Origin: Deltaproteobacteria bacterium
GTDB lineage: Bacteria; Desulfobacterota; Binatia; HRBIN30; CADEER01
Reading direction: 5' to 3'
Assembly (NCBI GenBank): GCA_029262455.1
Contig: JAJCZJ010000008.1
Span: forward strand, 1 to 60,707
DNA: 60,707 bases
The translations under genes were made by a program, and so were the position numbers. Of the stretch, positions 16,526 through 24,405 are shown piece after piece. Under the pieces are notes generated by a model that saw nothing but the letters and a program-made list of their open reading frames with translations, searched no databases and was not told the origin of the DNA. Position 1 is the stretch's first letter, and each line of letters starts with the position of its first letter.

Positions 16526-17248
16526 GTGAGTCGCGACTTCCGGATGTTGGAAATTCTCTTGCCTTATGTGATGGTCGCGATGCGGGAGGGCGTGATGCCG
16601 AAACTAGGTACTTTCATTAATCAGTGCTTGGATCGCGGGGTGTGGCCACCTGCCCCAGAACATCTGCCGCCGACGATCGAGATCGGTGAACCGATGGTGA
16701 GAGCGATCTGCGGATTTCTCCAAAGAATGGTCGAATCGGGAAATGAAGTCGGATGTGGCGTCTATTACGACAACGACTCAAATACACTCGTCAAGGGCCA
16801 GGTCATCGAGGGGGCGCCGCACGCCGTCAGGATACCGACGGCGGGTGGAGACCCGAGCAGAGTTCCGGTGGGAACGATCCACACGCACTATGAATCGGAT
16901 GAAGAGTTTCGGGGCGTCGAGAGTCCGCCGAGCATGGCAGACTTTCTGCTTCTTCAGAATCCCGGAATCACCTTCATGATCGTTGTCTCTGGCACTCCCC
17001 GGCGTCCTTACTATTACCTGATTATGAAGACGACGGCATCTTCCTTTGGCGATGGCGTAGCCAAGTCGGAGTTTGAAGAGGCTTCCGAGCGCAATATCGC
17101 GACGATCCACGCCGATCTGGTAACGAATCACAGACACAATATTGGTCGGGCAATGGGAATTGCTCTACACCAGGATATGGCGTCGACGGCTGAAATGTTC
17201 AAGATCGTTGCGTATGGCGGATGCTTCAATGAACTCAAGAAACTTTAG
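16526..17248 (+). CDS. JAMM/MPN-like metalloprotease-fold protein
   Basis: A 240-residue protein. The central region has a glutamate strand (NEVGCGVYYDNDSNTLVKG), then VGTIHTHYESDEEF and SPPSMADFLLL. This gives the JAMM ligands His-x-His and Ser-x-x-Asp, though with a longer spacer than the canonical seven residues. Relatives cleave isopeptide bonds or process small sulfur-carrier proteins. No ubiquitin-like or ThiS/MoaD-like gene lies beside it, so the substrate is unknown. The GTG start at 16526 has no clear ribosome site; an ATG at 16544 is an alternative. Confidence 0.65.
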   Translation: MSRDFRMLEILLPYVMVAMREGVMPKLGTFINQCLDRGVWPPAPEHLPPTIEIGEPMVRAICGFLQRMVESGNEVGCGVYYDNDSNTLVKGQVIEGAPHAVRIPTAGGDPSRVPVGTIHTHYESDEEFRGVESPPSMADFLLLQNPGITFMIVVSGTPRRPYYYLIMKTTASSFGDGVAKSEFEEASERNIATIHADLVTNHRHNIGRAMGIALHQDMASTAEMFKIVAYGGCFNELKKL

Positions 17249-17304
17249 GTAGACCCCAGCGGAGTCGGGTAGGTGGGCACCGTTCGGCTGTGTGGCGTAA
17301 GGGA

Positions 17305-18048
17305 ATGACGAAACCGAATCTGTATGTGTTTGCGATCTCTCACTACTGTGAGAAGGCCCGGTGGACCCTGGATTATTTGGGGATCGACCATTCACTCGTC
17401 GTTTTGGCGCCGGGTCTGCATGTTCGAAGGGCCAGGAAGCTAGGCGTTTCCGGTTCGACGCTTCCGATTCTCGAGACCGGCGAAGAGGTCGTGCAAGGGT
17501 CTGCCCAGATTGTCGATTGGGCAGATGCTCATACGCAGACGGACCGGACCTTGACGCCGGAAGGGCAGCGCGAACAATGTCTCGAGATCGAACGGCGTCT
17601 CGACGACGTCGTCGGCGTGCATGTCCGCAGGTTCTTTTACTCCGAAGCTTTGGTGGAGCATTCGGCGGATGTGAAGCCGATCTTCACGAAGGATTTGCGA
17701 CCGTTGGAAAAGGCGTTCGTTGGCGTGGCCTGGCCGTTGGTCAGAAAGATCATGATCAAACAGATGGACCTCGGCTTCGAACAAGGTCAGTCTTCGCGTG
17801 AGATTCTCGAGGGCGAGTTGACCTGGCTCGACGAGATGTTGAGTGATGGCCGGCGCTTTTTGGTTGCCGATCAGTTTTCGCGCGCCGATCTAGCCGCGGC
17901 TGCGTTGTTGGCGAGGTTGTCCGGGGCGGAGGAGCATCCGGCGGCCGAAAACATGAGCTACCCGCCGGGGATCGCCGAGGAGCAGCAGCGCTGGCATGAT
18001 CGGCCTTGCGTGTCCTGGATCCGTGGACTGTACCGGGACTACCGGTAA
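17305..18048 (+). CDS. Glutathione S-transferase-like protein
   Basis: A 247-residue protein. The thioredoxin-like N-terminus (NLYVFAISHYCEKARWTLDY) carries a Ser-His-Tyr-Cys active-site region as in omega/beta-type GSTs. It is followed by the cis-proline segment STLPILETGEEVVQGSAQIV. The C-terminal helical domain includes DGRRFLVADQFSRADLAAAA. The ATG at 17305 fits the family start; a GTG at 17290 is possible. It lies in a run of rightward genes with the JAMM-like and MYG1-like genes. Confidence 0.8.
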   Translation: MTKPNLYVFAISHYCEKARWTLDYLGIDHSLVVLAPGLHVRRARKLGVSGSTLPILETGEEVVQGSAQIVDWADAHTQTDRTLTPEGQREQCLEIERRLDDVVGVHVRRFFYSEALVEHSADVKPIFTKDLRPLEKAFVGVAWPLVRKIMIKQMDLGFEQGQSSREILEGELTWLDEMLSDGRRFLVADQFSRADLAAAALLARLSGAEEHPAAENMSYPPGIAEEQQRWHDRPCVSWIRGLYRDYR

Positions 18049-18114
18049 CACGCGTTTTGATCGTGTGTCCGGGGCTTGTGAGATCTCGGGTTCGAGGTGT
18101 GATAGAAAGGCCGG

Positions 18115-18975
18115 ATGATTCATACGATTCTTACCCACCCGGGCGGTGCTCACAAAGATGATTTGCTGGCGGTCTGCGTACTGATCGCGAAGCATGGGGC
18201 TCCGGTGGTTCGACGCGATCCGAGTGCCGAAGAGATCGAGGACCCCGGAGTTGCGGTCGTCGATGTGGGCGGCGTTCATGACCCGGACCGATCGAACTTC
18301 GACCATCATCACTTTGATCGCGACCACCCCCCGACATGCGCCCTCAGTCTGGTGCTCGACGCCTTCGGATTGTACGAGGATGCGCTTCACTTCTGTGACT
18401 GGCTCGAGCCGGCTGAGTGGTTTGATTCGCGCGGCCCCAACAAGACCGCGGATTGGCTCGGCGTGCCGCGGCGAGCGATCTCCCAGCTCAACTCACCGAT
18501 CGACATCACACTATTGCGTCGCTTCGCAGCGAAGAGTGAACTCGACGCGGGTGATCCGATCTACGACTACATGCGGCTCGTCGGTGAAGATCTGCTGGAG
18601 TATCTGCGGGTTGCGCGCGAGCGCATCGACTTCGTGGAGGAGCATTCTGAGCGCTGGTCGATTCCGCACGGAGCCGAAACGATCGAGGCGGTCTTCTTGC
18701 CGCGCACCGATCCACCGTCCGACGAGCCGAGTACTGCGGTGGGGAATTTCATCCGAGCCAAGGGCCTGAGCGACACGATCGCTGCTGTGGTGTATCCCGA
18801 CCGGCGCGGTGAAGGCTTTGGTATCGGTCGCTACGAAGATCACCCGAAGCTCGACTTCTCGCGGGTCGAAGCCGAGCCGGACGTACGGTTCGCACACAAG
18901 AGCGGGTTCATGTGCAAGACGAGCGCGACCGAACCCGCACGCCTGCGCGAGTTGATCACCGCGGCTTGGAGTTGA
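18115..18975 (+). CDS. MYG1-family (UPF0160) predicted phosphoesterase/exonuclease
   Basis: A 286-residue protein with the MYG1 signature residues near the N-terminus. These are THPGGAHKDDLLAVCVL, then AVVDVGGVHD and NFDHHHFDRD, which together build a DHH-like divalent-metal centre. Family length is usually 290-340, so this is on the short side. Eukaryotic MYG1 is a 3'-5' RNA exonuclease; bacterial members are poorly studied. The C-terminal part (SGFMCKTSATEPARLRELIT) matches the family's end. Confidence 0.75.
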   Translation: MIHTILTHPGGAHKDDLLAVCVLIAKHGAPVVRRDPSAEEIEDPGVAVVDVGGVHDPDRSNFDHHHFDRDHPPTCALSLVLDAFGLYEDALHFCDWLEPAEWFDSRGPNKTADWLGVPRRAISQLNSPIDITLLRRFAAKSELDAGDPIYDYMRLVGEDLLEYLRVARERIDFVEEHSERWSIPHGAETIEAVFLPRTDPPSDEPSTAVGNFIRAKGLSDTIAAVVYPDRRGEGFGIGRYEDHPKLDFSRVEAEPDVRFAHKSGFMCKTSATEPARLRELITAAWS

Positions 18976-19023
18976 TTCGGGCCACGTGCCCCACAACGAA
19001 ATTTGAAGGAGTGCTCGTTCAGT

Positions 19024-20040
19024 ATGGATAGCCAGGTAGAGTCGAAGTCCGCACTCGATCGAGAGGCGGACGTGCAGGAGTCCATCGCGGGGTTCGTGCC
19101 CCGCGGGTTGTTTGGAGGCGCGCTGATGGGACTGGCCAATCTGGTCCCGGGAATCAGCGGTGGAACGATGCTGCTAGCGGCCGGCGTTTATCCCGCTTTT
19201 ATCAATGCGATCGCGCAGTTGACGACTCTCAAGTTCAACAGATACTCGATCGTCGTTTTAGCCACGATTGTCGGCGCCGCGGTTCTCGCGATCGGGCTCC
19301 TTGCCGGGCCGACGCGCACCCTCGTCATCGAACAACGGCCGTTGATGTACAGCCTGTTTATCGGTCTGACGCTCGGCGGATTGCCTCTGGTTTGGCGCTT
19401 GGCGCAGCCGGTGACGCAATCGGTTTGGCTCGGCGCCGCGGCGGCTTTTGCCCTGATGGTGGTGATGGCGCTCGGCGCGACGACAGGTGGTGGAGGCGAG
19501 GGTAGTACGGTGTTGCTGCTGCTGTCGGGGCTCGCGGGAGCTTCGGCGATGATATTGCCGGGAGTGTCGGGGGGGTACTTGCTGCTCCTGTTAGGTCAGT
19601 ACGAACCCATCCTCGGTGCAATCGACCAATTCAAAGAAGGTTTGATCGGGGCAGGCGGCTTCGATCTAGCGCTCGTGCTCGATGCCATGACCGTCGTCGT
19701 ACCGGTTGGTATCGGAGTCGTCATTGGGGTTGTCGGAGTAAGCAATGCGCTGCGCTGGTTGCTGTCGCGCTATGAAAAGCCGACGCTCGGCGTGTTGTTG
19801 GGGCTACTCTTGGGTGCGGTCGTCGGGCTCTATCCTTTCCAGAAGCCGGTGGCGCCTGAACCAGGGTTCGCGATTCACGGGGTCGTCGTACCGATCGCCG
19901 AACTCTCGTCGATCCCGCAGGAGGATTGGCCGCTTGCGAGGTTTTCCCCAACAGCGCGTGACATCGCCTCATGTGGAGCTGCGGCCCTCTTTGGGCTCTT
20001 TGTTACGGCCGCGATCTCACGGGTTGGACACCGAGAGTAG
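19024..20040 (+). CDS. DUF368 membrane protein, likely polyprenyl-phosphate transporter
   Basis: A 338-residue polytopic protein with about nine hydrophobic segments. It has the duplicated DUF368 signature: GLANLVPGISGGTMLLAAG near residue 38 and ASAMILPGVSGGYLLLLLGQ near residue 180. DUF368 proteins (PopT type) recycle undecaprenyl phosphate across the inner membrane for cell-wall and glycan synthesis. The ATG at 19024 is used because GAAGGAG precedes it. The inverted-repeat topology of the two GxSGG motifs fits a transporter. Confidence 0.82.
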   Translation: MDSQVESKSALDREADVQESIAGFVPRGLFGGALMGLANLVPGISGGTMLLAAGVYPAFINAIAQLTTLKFNRYSIVVLATIVGAAVLAIGLLAGPTRTLVIEQRPLMYSLFIGLTLGGLPLVWRLAQPVTQSVWLGAAAAFALMVVMALGATTGGGGEGSTVLLLLSGLAGASAMILPGVSGGYLLLLLGQYEPILGAIDQFKEGLIGAGGFDLALVLDAMTVVVPVGIGVVIGVVGVSNALRWLLSRYEKPTLGVLLGLLLGAVVGLYPFQKPVAPEPGFAIHGVVVPIAELSSIPQEDWPLARFSPTARDIASCGAAALFGLFVTAAISRVGHRE

Positions 20041-20073
20041 GGGCTGCGACCGTAGGAGCGGCGGTTGTTCAGG

Positions 20074-20505
20074 TTAGAGCGGGTCGAGCACGACGACGGG
20101 GATGCGGCGGTCGGTGCGGGTCTGGTATTCGGCGAAGCCGGATTCCTGTTCGCAGATCGCTGCCCAGAGTCTCTCGCGTTCCTCACCCTCGGCTTCGCGT
20201 GCTTTGACATCGGTGGATGTCGTCCCCTTTTGAACCTTTGCGACTGGGTTTTCCAATAGATTGAGCCACCACCCCGGGTGACGTGGCTGGCCGGCGAACG
20301 ACGCGATCACGACCCACTTTTCTGATTTCTCCAGGTGAGCCAGCGCGACCGTCCTCGGTTCCCCAGTTTTTCGGCCTGTGGTCGTCAGCAAGAGAACCGG
20401 ATTGCCACCGATGCTACCGCCGAGTTTGCCTTGGGTGGCGCTGTAGAGGCGCCGATGCATGCGCCAGATGAACTCATTCAATCGGTTTCGATGGGGTGCC
20501 GCCAT
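20074..20505 (-). CDS. Deazaflavin (F420)-dependent nitroreductase-like protein
   Basis: A 143-residue protein of the Ddn/DUF385 split-barrel family. Key segments are LLLTTTGRKTGEPRTVALAH (F420-phosphate binding), VVIASFAGQPRHPGWWLNLL and PVVVLDPL at the C-terminus. GGGAGAGGAAAC precedes the ATG at 20505. It is divergently arranged with the SEC-C/oxygenase gene, with only about 29 bases between start codons. Together with the LLM protein it suggests that the host makes F420. Confidence 0.85.
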   Translation of the reverse strand: MAAPHRNRLNEFIWRMHRRLYSATQGKLGGSIGGNPVLLLTTTGRKTGEPRTVALAHLEKSEKWVVIASFAGQPRHPGWWLNLLENPVAKVQKGTTSTDVKAREAEGEERERLWAAICEQESGFAEYQTRTDRRIPVVVLDPL

Positions 20506-20534
20506 GTTTCCTCTCCCAAGGCAAAGATGCTCGG

Positions 20535-21311
20535 ATGAGGGTTGCGAACGACGCCACGAATAGCAAGAAGTTGCAGCAGATGATGGTAACGCAAAGGGCG
20601 CTACGACCTGACTTTGCACCGACACGCAACGAACGGTGTTTCTGCGGTAGCGGCGATCGCTTCAGGAACTGCTGCGGTTCGCGCACGAAAGATCGTCCGC
20701 CTCCCCATGGGGTCGAGATTGTTTCGACTTTTTTGGATGCCGATCGCTGTAGGGTCTGGAGCGACTACCTCGAGCGACAGCCTCGACAGCGACTGGGTAC
20801 GGTCGAAGCCAGAGAGGATCACTTTGAGACGACCTACGACGTTGACCGGATCACCGATGTCGTCAAAGCGGGCGAGCTACGTGGCGAGATAAACGGCGAA
20901 ATCGAACGGGCTTTTCGGACTGTTATTGCGCCGCTCTGTGAGCGGCCGTTTGCTTGGTTCGAGTACCCGCAGGTTCTGCGCTACGAGCCCGGCGGCTGGT
21001 ATCGCGCGCACGCCGACTCGGAGGTGTTCGTGCAGGATCAGCAGTCCTGGGCCAAGGGTATCGATCGCGATATCAGCCTTCTGCTCTACCTCAACGATGA
21101 GTTTCGCGGTGGTTCCTTGAGCTTTCTCAACTTCAACTACTCTTACCGCCCACGGCGCGGCGACCTTGTGGTTTTTCCGTCCGACCATCGCTATGCCCAT
21201 CAAGCCGAGCCTGTGGAACAGGGTCTCCGGTGGGTTGTCGCCTCTTGGGGAGCGTTCGCGAATGAGCCGCGGGTGCGGAGCGAACCCGCGCCTGAAAGTA
21301 TCGTGCTCTAG
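20535..21311 (+). CDS. SEC-C motif protein with 2-oxoglutarate/Fe(II) oxygenase domain
   Basis: A 258-residue fusion. An N-terminal SEC-C zinc motif (NERCFCGSGDRFRNCCGS) is joined to a prolyl-4-hydroxylase-like double-stranded beta helix. Iron ligands are His and Asp in GGWYRAHADSE and the distal His in HRYAHQAEPV, with Arg in GLRWVVASW as the 2OG anchor. SEC-C zinc knuckles bind protein or ribosome components, so this enzyme may hydroxylate a protein. The start is uncertain between 20535 and about 20580. The TAG stop is part of a MITE-like element that begins at 21308. Confidence 0.8.
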   Translation: MRVANDATNSKKLQQMMVTQRALRPDFAPTRNERCFCGSGDRFRNCCGSRTKDRPPPHGVEIVSTFLDADRCRVWSDYLERQPRQRLGTVEAREDHFETTYDVDRITDVVKAGELRGEINGEIERAFRTVIAPLCERPFAWFEYPQVLRYEPGGWYRAHADSEVFVQDQQSWAKGIDRDISLLLYLNDEFRGGSLSFLNFNYSYRPRRGDLVVFPSDHRYAHQAEPVEQGLRWVVASWGAFANEPRVRSEPAPESIVL

Positions 21312-21494
21312 CAGCCCGACCGCCTACTGCGGGCGGCTTGTTTCCGCCATCTCCGCGTTGCCGAATCCTCAACAAAAGCTAGGGCTTTGCCTCCCACCTC
21401 CGCCAAGGCTTTGGTGGACAGGCCGGTTCGACGCCTTGATCTGGCGAAAACCGCTCGCCCTCGCTAAGGCGCCTGTTTCTCAACGGACTGCTAG
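21308..21494 (+). mobile_element. MITE-like element, second full-length copy
   Basis: This 187-base non-coding unit is bounded by CTAG on both sides. Its right end (CAACGGACTGCTAG) is identical to the full copy at 56163; its left end (CTAGCAGCCCGACCG) has drifted. The core TTTGCCTCCCACCTCCGCCA, then AGGCTTTGGTGGACAGGCCG, is shared with the other full copy. It overlaps the stop codon of the upstream oxygenase gene. Confidence 0.75.
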
Positions 21495-21510
21495 TCGTTG
21501 TGGCTCGCGA

Positions 21511-21532
21511 GGCCCCGGCGACCACCGGGGCC
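21511..21532. terminator. GC-rich hairpin after the oxygenase gene
   Basis: GGCCCCGG (21511-21518) pairs perfectly with CCGGGGCC (21525-21532) around a six-base loop. No U-tract follows. It may be the terminator of the upstream gene, now separated from it by the inserted element. It shares its CCCCGG core with two other intergenic hairpins in the window. Confidence 0.4.
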
Positions 21533-21724
21533 GTGGTCATGTCGCATGCTGCATGCCGGTTTTCGGAAATCGCATCAAATGATTTGCGAGGCGCTGTGAG
21601 CAGGTCTTTGGGCGCGTATTTTAATGGTGGCGAATCGGCGACGTTATTTGTTGCACAAACGGGACTATATGCGTGTTAACAAGTGCTTTCGCGGAGCGGC
21701 CCTTGGCTTGCTTTGATCCATGGC

Positions 21725-23089
21725 ATGGTGACGGGACTTCCAGCGGCTGAGCATGAGCGAATGCTTGCCGACTTTCAGGCTGAGCGTGACGAACGGTGCC
21801 ATCGCTGGGTCAAGAACACTGCGGGAATAGGGATCTTGCTCCTCCTGATCTTCGCTCCCGTTGATTACGCTCGCCCCGCCGATGTGTTTCGTATCGCTCT
21901 CGCCGGTCGGCTGGCGGCGGTGCTGCTTCTGATCTTTGCTCTTTTGCTGCTGGCGACCAGCTTTGGTCGGCGCCACCCCAACGCGATCGCGACCCTCATC
22001 CTGGCGGCTCCGGAGACGCTCATGCTGGTGATGATTCCGATCACTGGATGGCACGACAGTAGCTATTTCCCGAGTCTCTCGTTGTTGTTGCTCGTCCCTG
22101 CGGCGCTTCTTGCCTGGGAAACTCGTTGGACGGTTTTGCAGTGCGTGATGGTCACCGTTGCCTATGCGGGTCTCGGCTTGCTGGGCAACGATCCTCTTCC
22201 TCTGAAATTTTGGGAGAATGTTCTCTTGCTGCTGGCCACATCTGTGTTTGCGGTGTTCGTCAGCAGGATGCGCGGACGGCTGGACCTGCACGAATACGAG
22301 CGCCGGTGGGCAGTTGCAGAGGCTTACCGCCACAAGAGTGACTTCTTCGCAAATCTCTCGCACGAGATCCGTACTCCGGTACATGTCATTCTCGGCTACA
22401 CGGACATGCTGCTCGATAACGAGGTATCCGCAGGCCTCGACGGCCGCTCGTTGTTGCAGGGGATTCGCAGCCAGGGTCAGCACCTGCACCTCCTGCTCTC
22501 GGATCTCTTGGACTCGGCGAAGGTCGAGGCAGGGAAGATGGAAGTTCAGTGTGCCGGGGTGAAGCTCCCCGATCTGGCCCGAGATGTCGTGGAGGGTTTT
22601 CGACCGTTGACGGACGAGAAGAATCTCGGCCTGTCGATCGACTGTAGCCCGGCAGTGAGCTCGATCATCAGCGACGCTGGAAAAGTGCGCCAGGTGCTCA
22701 CGAACTTGCTCGGCAACGCGGTGAAATTTACCGACCGCGGCGAGATCCGCGTCGAGGTGAGACAGAATCGGGAGCTCGATGCCATTGAGGTCGAAGCGAT
22801 GAGGTTTCTGCGCGACGCGGCGGCGGCTGAGGAAGCGCCCCCAAGAGTCTCACCGGACGGCGTTGCCATCTTGGTCCGGGATACGGGTATCGGCATCGAG
22901 AGTTCGGCGTTCGACTGGCTCGCCACCGATTTTCAACAAGCCAACGGTCTCGATGCCAAATTCGGTGGTACCGGGCTCGGTCTCAGCCTGTCCCGCAAAC
23001 TGGTACAGCTGCTCGGCGGACAGATCGCTGCGAAAAGTCAGGTCGGTATGGGGACCACGTTTTACGTTTTCCTTCCGGCCGCGCCGTAG
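21725..23089 (+). CDS. Membrane sensor histidine kinase
   Basis: A 454-residue kinase. About six hydrophobic segments occupy residues 25-180, with short loops and no recognised extracellular sensor domain. The dimerisation/phosphoacceptor motif FFANLSHEIRTPVHVILGYT places the phosphorylated histidine at residue 213. The ATPase domain shows the N box (NLLGNAVKFTD), G1 (VRDTGIGI), G2 (GGTGLGLSLS) and the final GTTFYVFLPAA. No response regulator is adjacent and no receiver domain is fused, so it is an orphan. The ATG at 21725 is preferred over an upstream start. Confidence 0.85.
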   Translation: MVTGLPAAEHERMLADFQAERDERCHRWVKNTAGIGILLLLIFAPVDYARPADVFRIALAGRLAAVLLLIFALLLLATSFGRRHPNAIATLILAAPETLMLVMIPITGWHDSSYFPSLSLLLLVPAALLAWETRWTVLQCVMVTVAYAGLGLLGNDPLPLKFWENVLLLLATSVFAVFVSRMRGRLDLHEYERRWAVAEAYRHKSDFFANLSHEIRTPVHVILGYTDMLLDNEVSAGLDGRSLLQGIRSQGQHLHLLLSDLLDSAKVEAGKMEVQCAGVKLPDLARDVVEGFRPLTDEKNLGLSIDCSPAVSSIISDAGKVRQVLTNLLGNAVKFTDRGEIRVEVRQNRELDAIEVEAMRFLRDAAAAEEAPPRVSPDGVAILVRDTGIGIESSAFDWLATDFQQANGLDAKFGGTGLGLSLSRKLVQLLGGQIAAKSQVGMGTTFYVFLPAAP

Positions 23090-23144
23090 ATGTACTGATC
23101 CCTCGTCGGCGCCGACTTTCGCAACGATCTTCTGATCTAGAACA

Positions 23145-24035
23145 TTAGCGATTCGACAAGAATTTTTTTTCGATCACGAGGTTTTCCCAGGTGAGCACTT
23201 GCTTGTCTTCGGGCCAGGGCACATCGTCGTGTCCCCACGTGGCTGATTCGAGAAAGAACTGTAGAGCCACGGACTTCCTGTACATCGTAGCGGGTGAATT
23301 GTCGGTTATACCGAAAGCAGGGAAGTACTCTTTGGCTACCCAGAATGTGTTGGGTCCCTTCGACATCTGGTAGATGAGCTCGTACCCCTTCTTCTTCGCC
23401 AGGTTGTACATCGACTGCATGCTAGCGCCCGAGTAGGGGGTGCCGTCCCAATAGTTCATCGGGTGGAAGTTGATGACCATCAGCTCAGGCGGCGGGAAGT
23501 CGAGATTTGTCTCGATCATTACGACCTTCGGGCGGAAATCGTGGATCGCCCTCCAGACGTAGTAGTCGTTGCTGTCGATATCGATGACGAGCAGATCGAG
23601 ATCCTTTGGGACGCCAGCGTCTTCGAACAGAATCTCGATGTTGCCAGGCCATACCCAGGCCTCTTGCGTCTTGGTCGTTGGGTAATCGGCGTAGTTCTTT
23701 GCCAAGGCTGCGGCACGCTCCGGGTGGCCCTCGATCTGGAAGCTGCTCCAGCCGTGGTTCACAACGAGGTTGCGCATGTTGCTGTTCAGGACCCCGTCCC
23801 AGGCGCCGAACTCGACCGCGTACTTCGGGCCAGGTTTGATGATGTCGAAGATTTTCTCAATGACACCGTCTTCGCCGAACTGCGAGAAAACTTTGCGTTC
23901 CGAACCCGCGAGGTCGGCACGCTTCGGCGCTGGTTGATCTTCGGCATTTAGGCCGGTCCCCGATAGTGTGAGAACAAGAAAAAGAGCTGCGAGGTGACGA
24001 CAGCCGGGCCTGCAGGAGATAAGCGATAACACCAT
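23145..24035 (-). CDS. Secreted FkbM-like protein, copy 1
   Basis: A 296-residue protein with an N-terminal export signal (ALFLVLTLSGTGLNAED). The body has SQFGEDGVIEKIFDIIKPG, the SAM-fold-like glycine loop YAVEFGAWDGVLNSNMRNLV, and LLVIDIDSNDYYVWRAI. These resemble motifs of FkbM-type methyltransferases and the related Star family. A SAM enzyme in the periplasm would be odd because SAM is cytosolic, so the domain may be a binding module. It is a close paralogue of 26827-27720; the two share most residues and the 19 bases upstream of their starts. Confidence 0.7.
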   Translation of the reverse strand: MVLSLISCRPGCRHLAALFLVLTLSGTGLNAEDQPAPKRADLAGSERKVFSQFGEDGVIEKIFDIIKPGPKYAVEFGAWDGVLNSNMRNLVVNHGWSSFQIEGHPERAAALAKNYADYPTTKTQEAWVWPGNIEILFEDAGVPKDLDLLVIDIDSNDYYVWRAIHDFRPKVVMIETNLDFPPPELMVINFHPMNYWDGTPYSGASMQSMYNLAKKKGYELIYQMSKGPNTFWVAKEYFPAFGITDNSPATMYRKSVALQFFLESATWGHDDVPWPEDKQVLTWENLVIEKKFLSNR

Positions 24036-24405
24036 TCGCGAACCTAGACCTATCTTTTTGAGAGAATCAAGAAGATGTCGCACGCCGACGCGGGTACCGC
24101 GAGAATTGTTCGGTGTCGATTCTCCGTTCTGGTAGCGGGTCGGCTTTTGCGACGGAGGCGATCGCGGCTTCGCTCGGTCTGCCGCGGCCTTTCGGTTGAT
24201 GCCGCCCCGCTTGTCTTTCGACTGGTTGTCATGACCCGAGTGGTCGCCTATACAGCTGGTAGTTGGCTTGGGGAAAAAGAAGGTCGTTGCCACACGAGTA
24301 TCGTGGGAGCCGGATCCCAAACCGACAGAAGGCGGTCACTAACCCGTCCGTTGGCAAGATGCGGGCAGCGCTCGAAAAACGATAACCTTGCATAGGAGAA
24401 CCGTT
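24036..24405. other. Divergent intergenic region with a conserved 19-bp block
   Basis: This 370-base gap separates two divergent starts. The block GCGAACCTAGACCTATCTT at 24038-24056 is identical to 27723-27741, the same position upstream of the second FkbM-like paralogue. It may be a shared promoter or regulatory site, or simply retained duplication. Frames across the rest show no recognisable protein. Confidence 0.45.
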
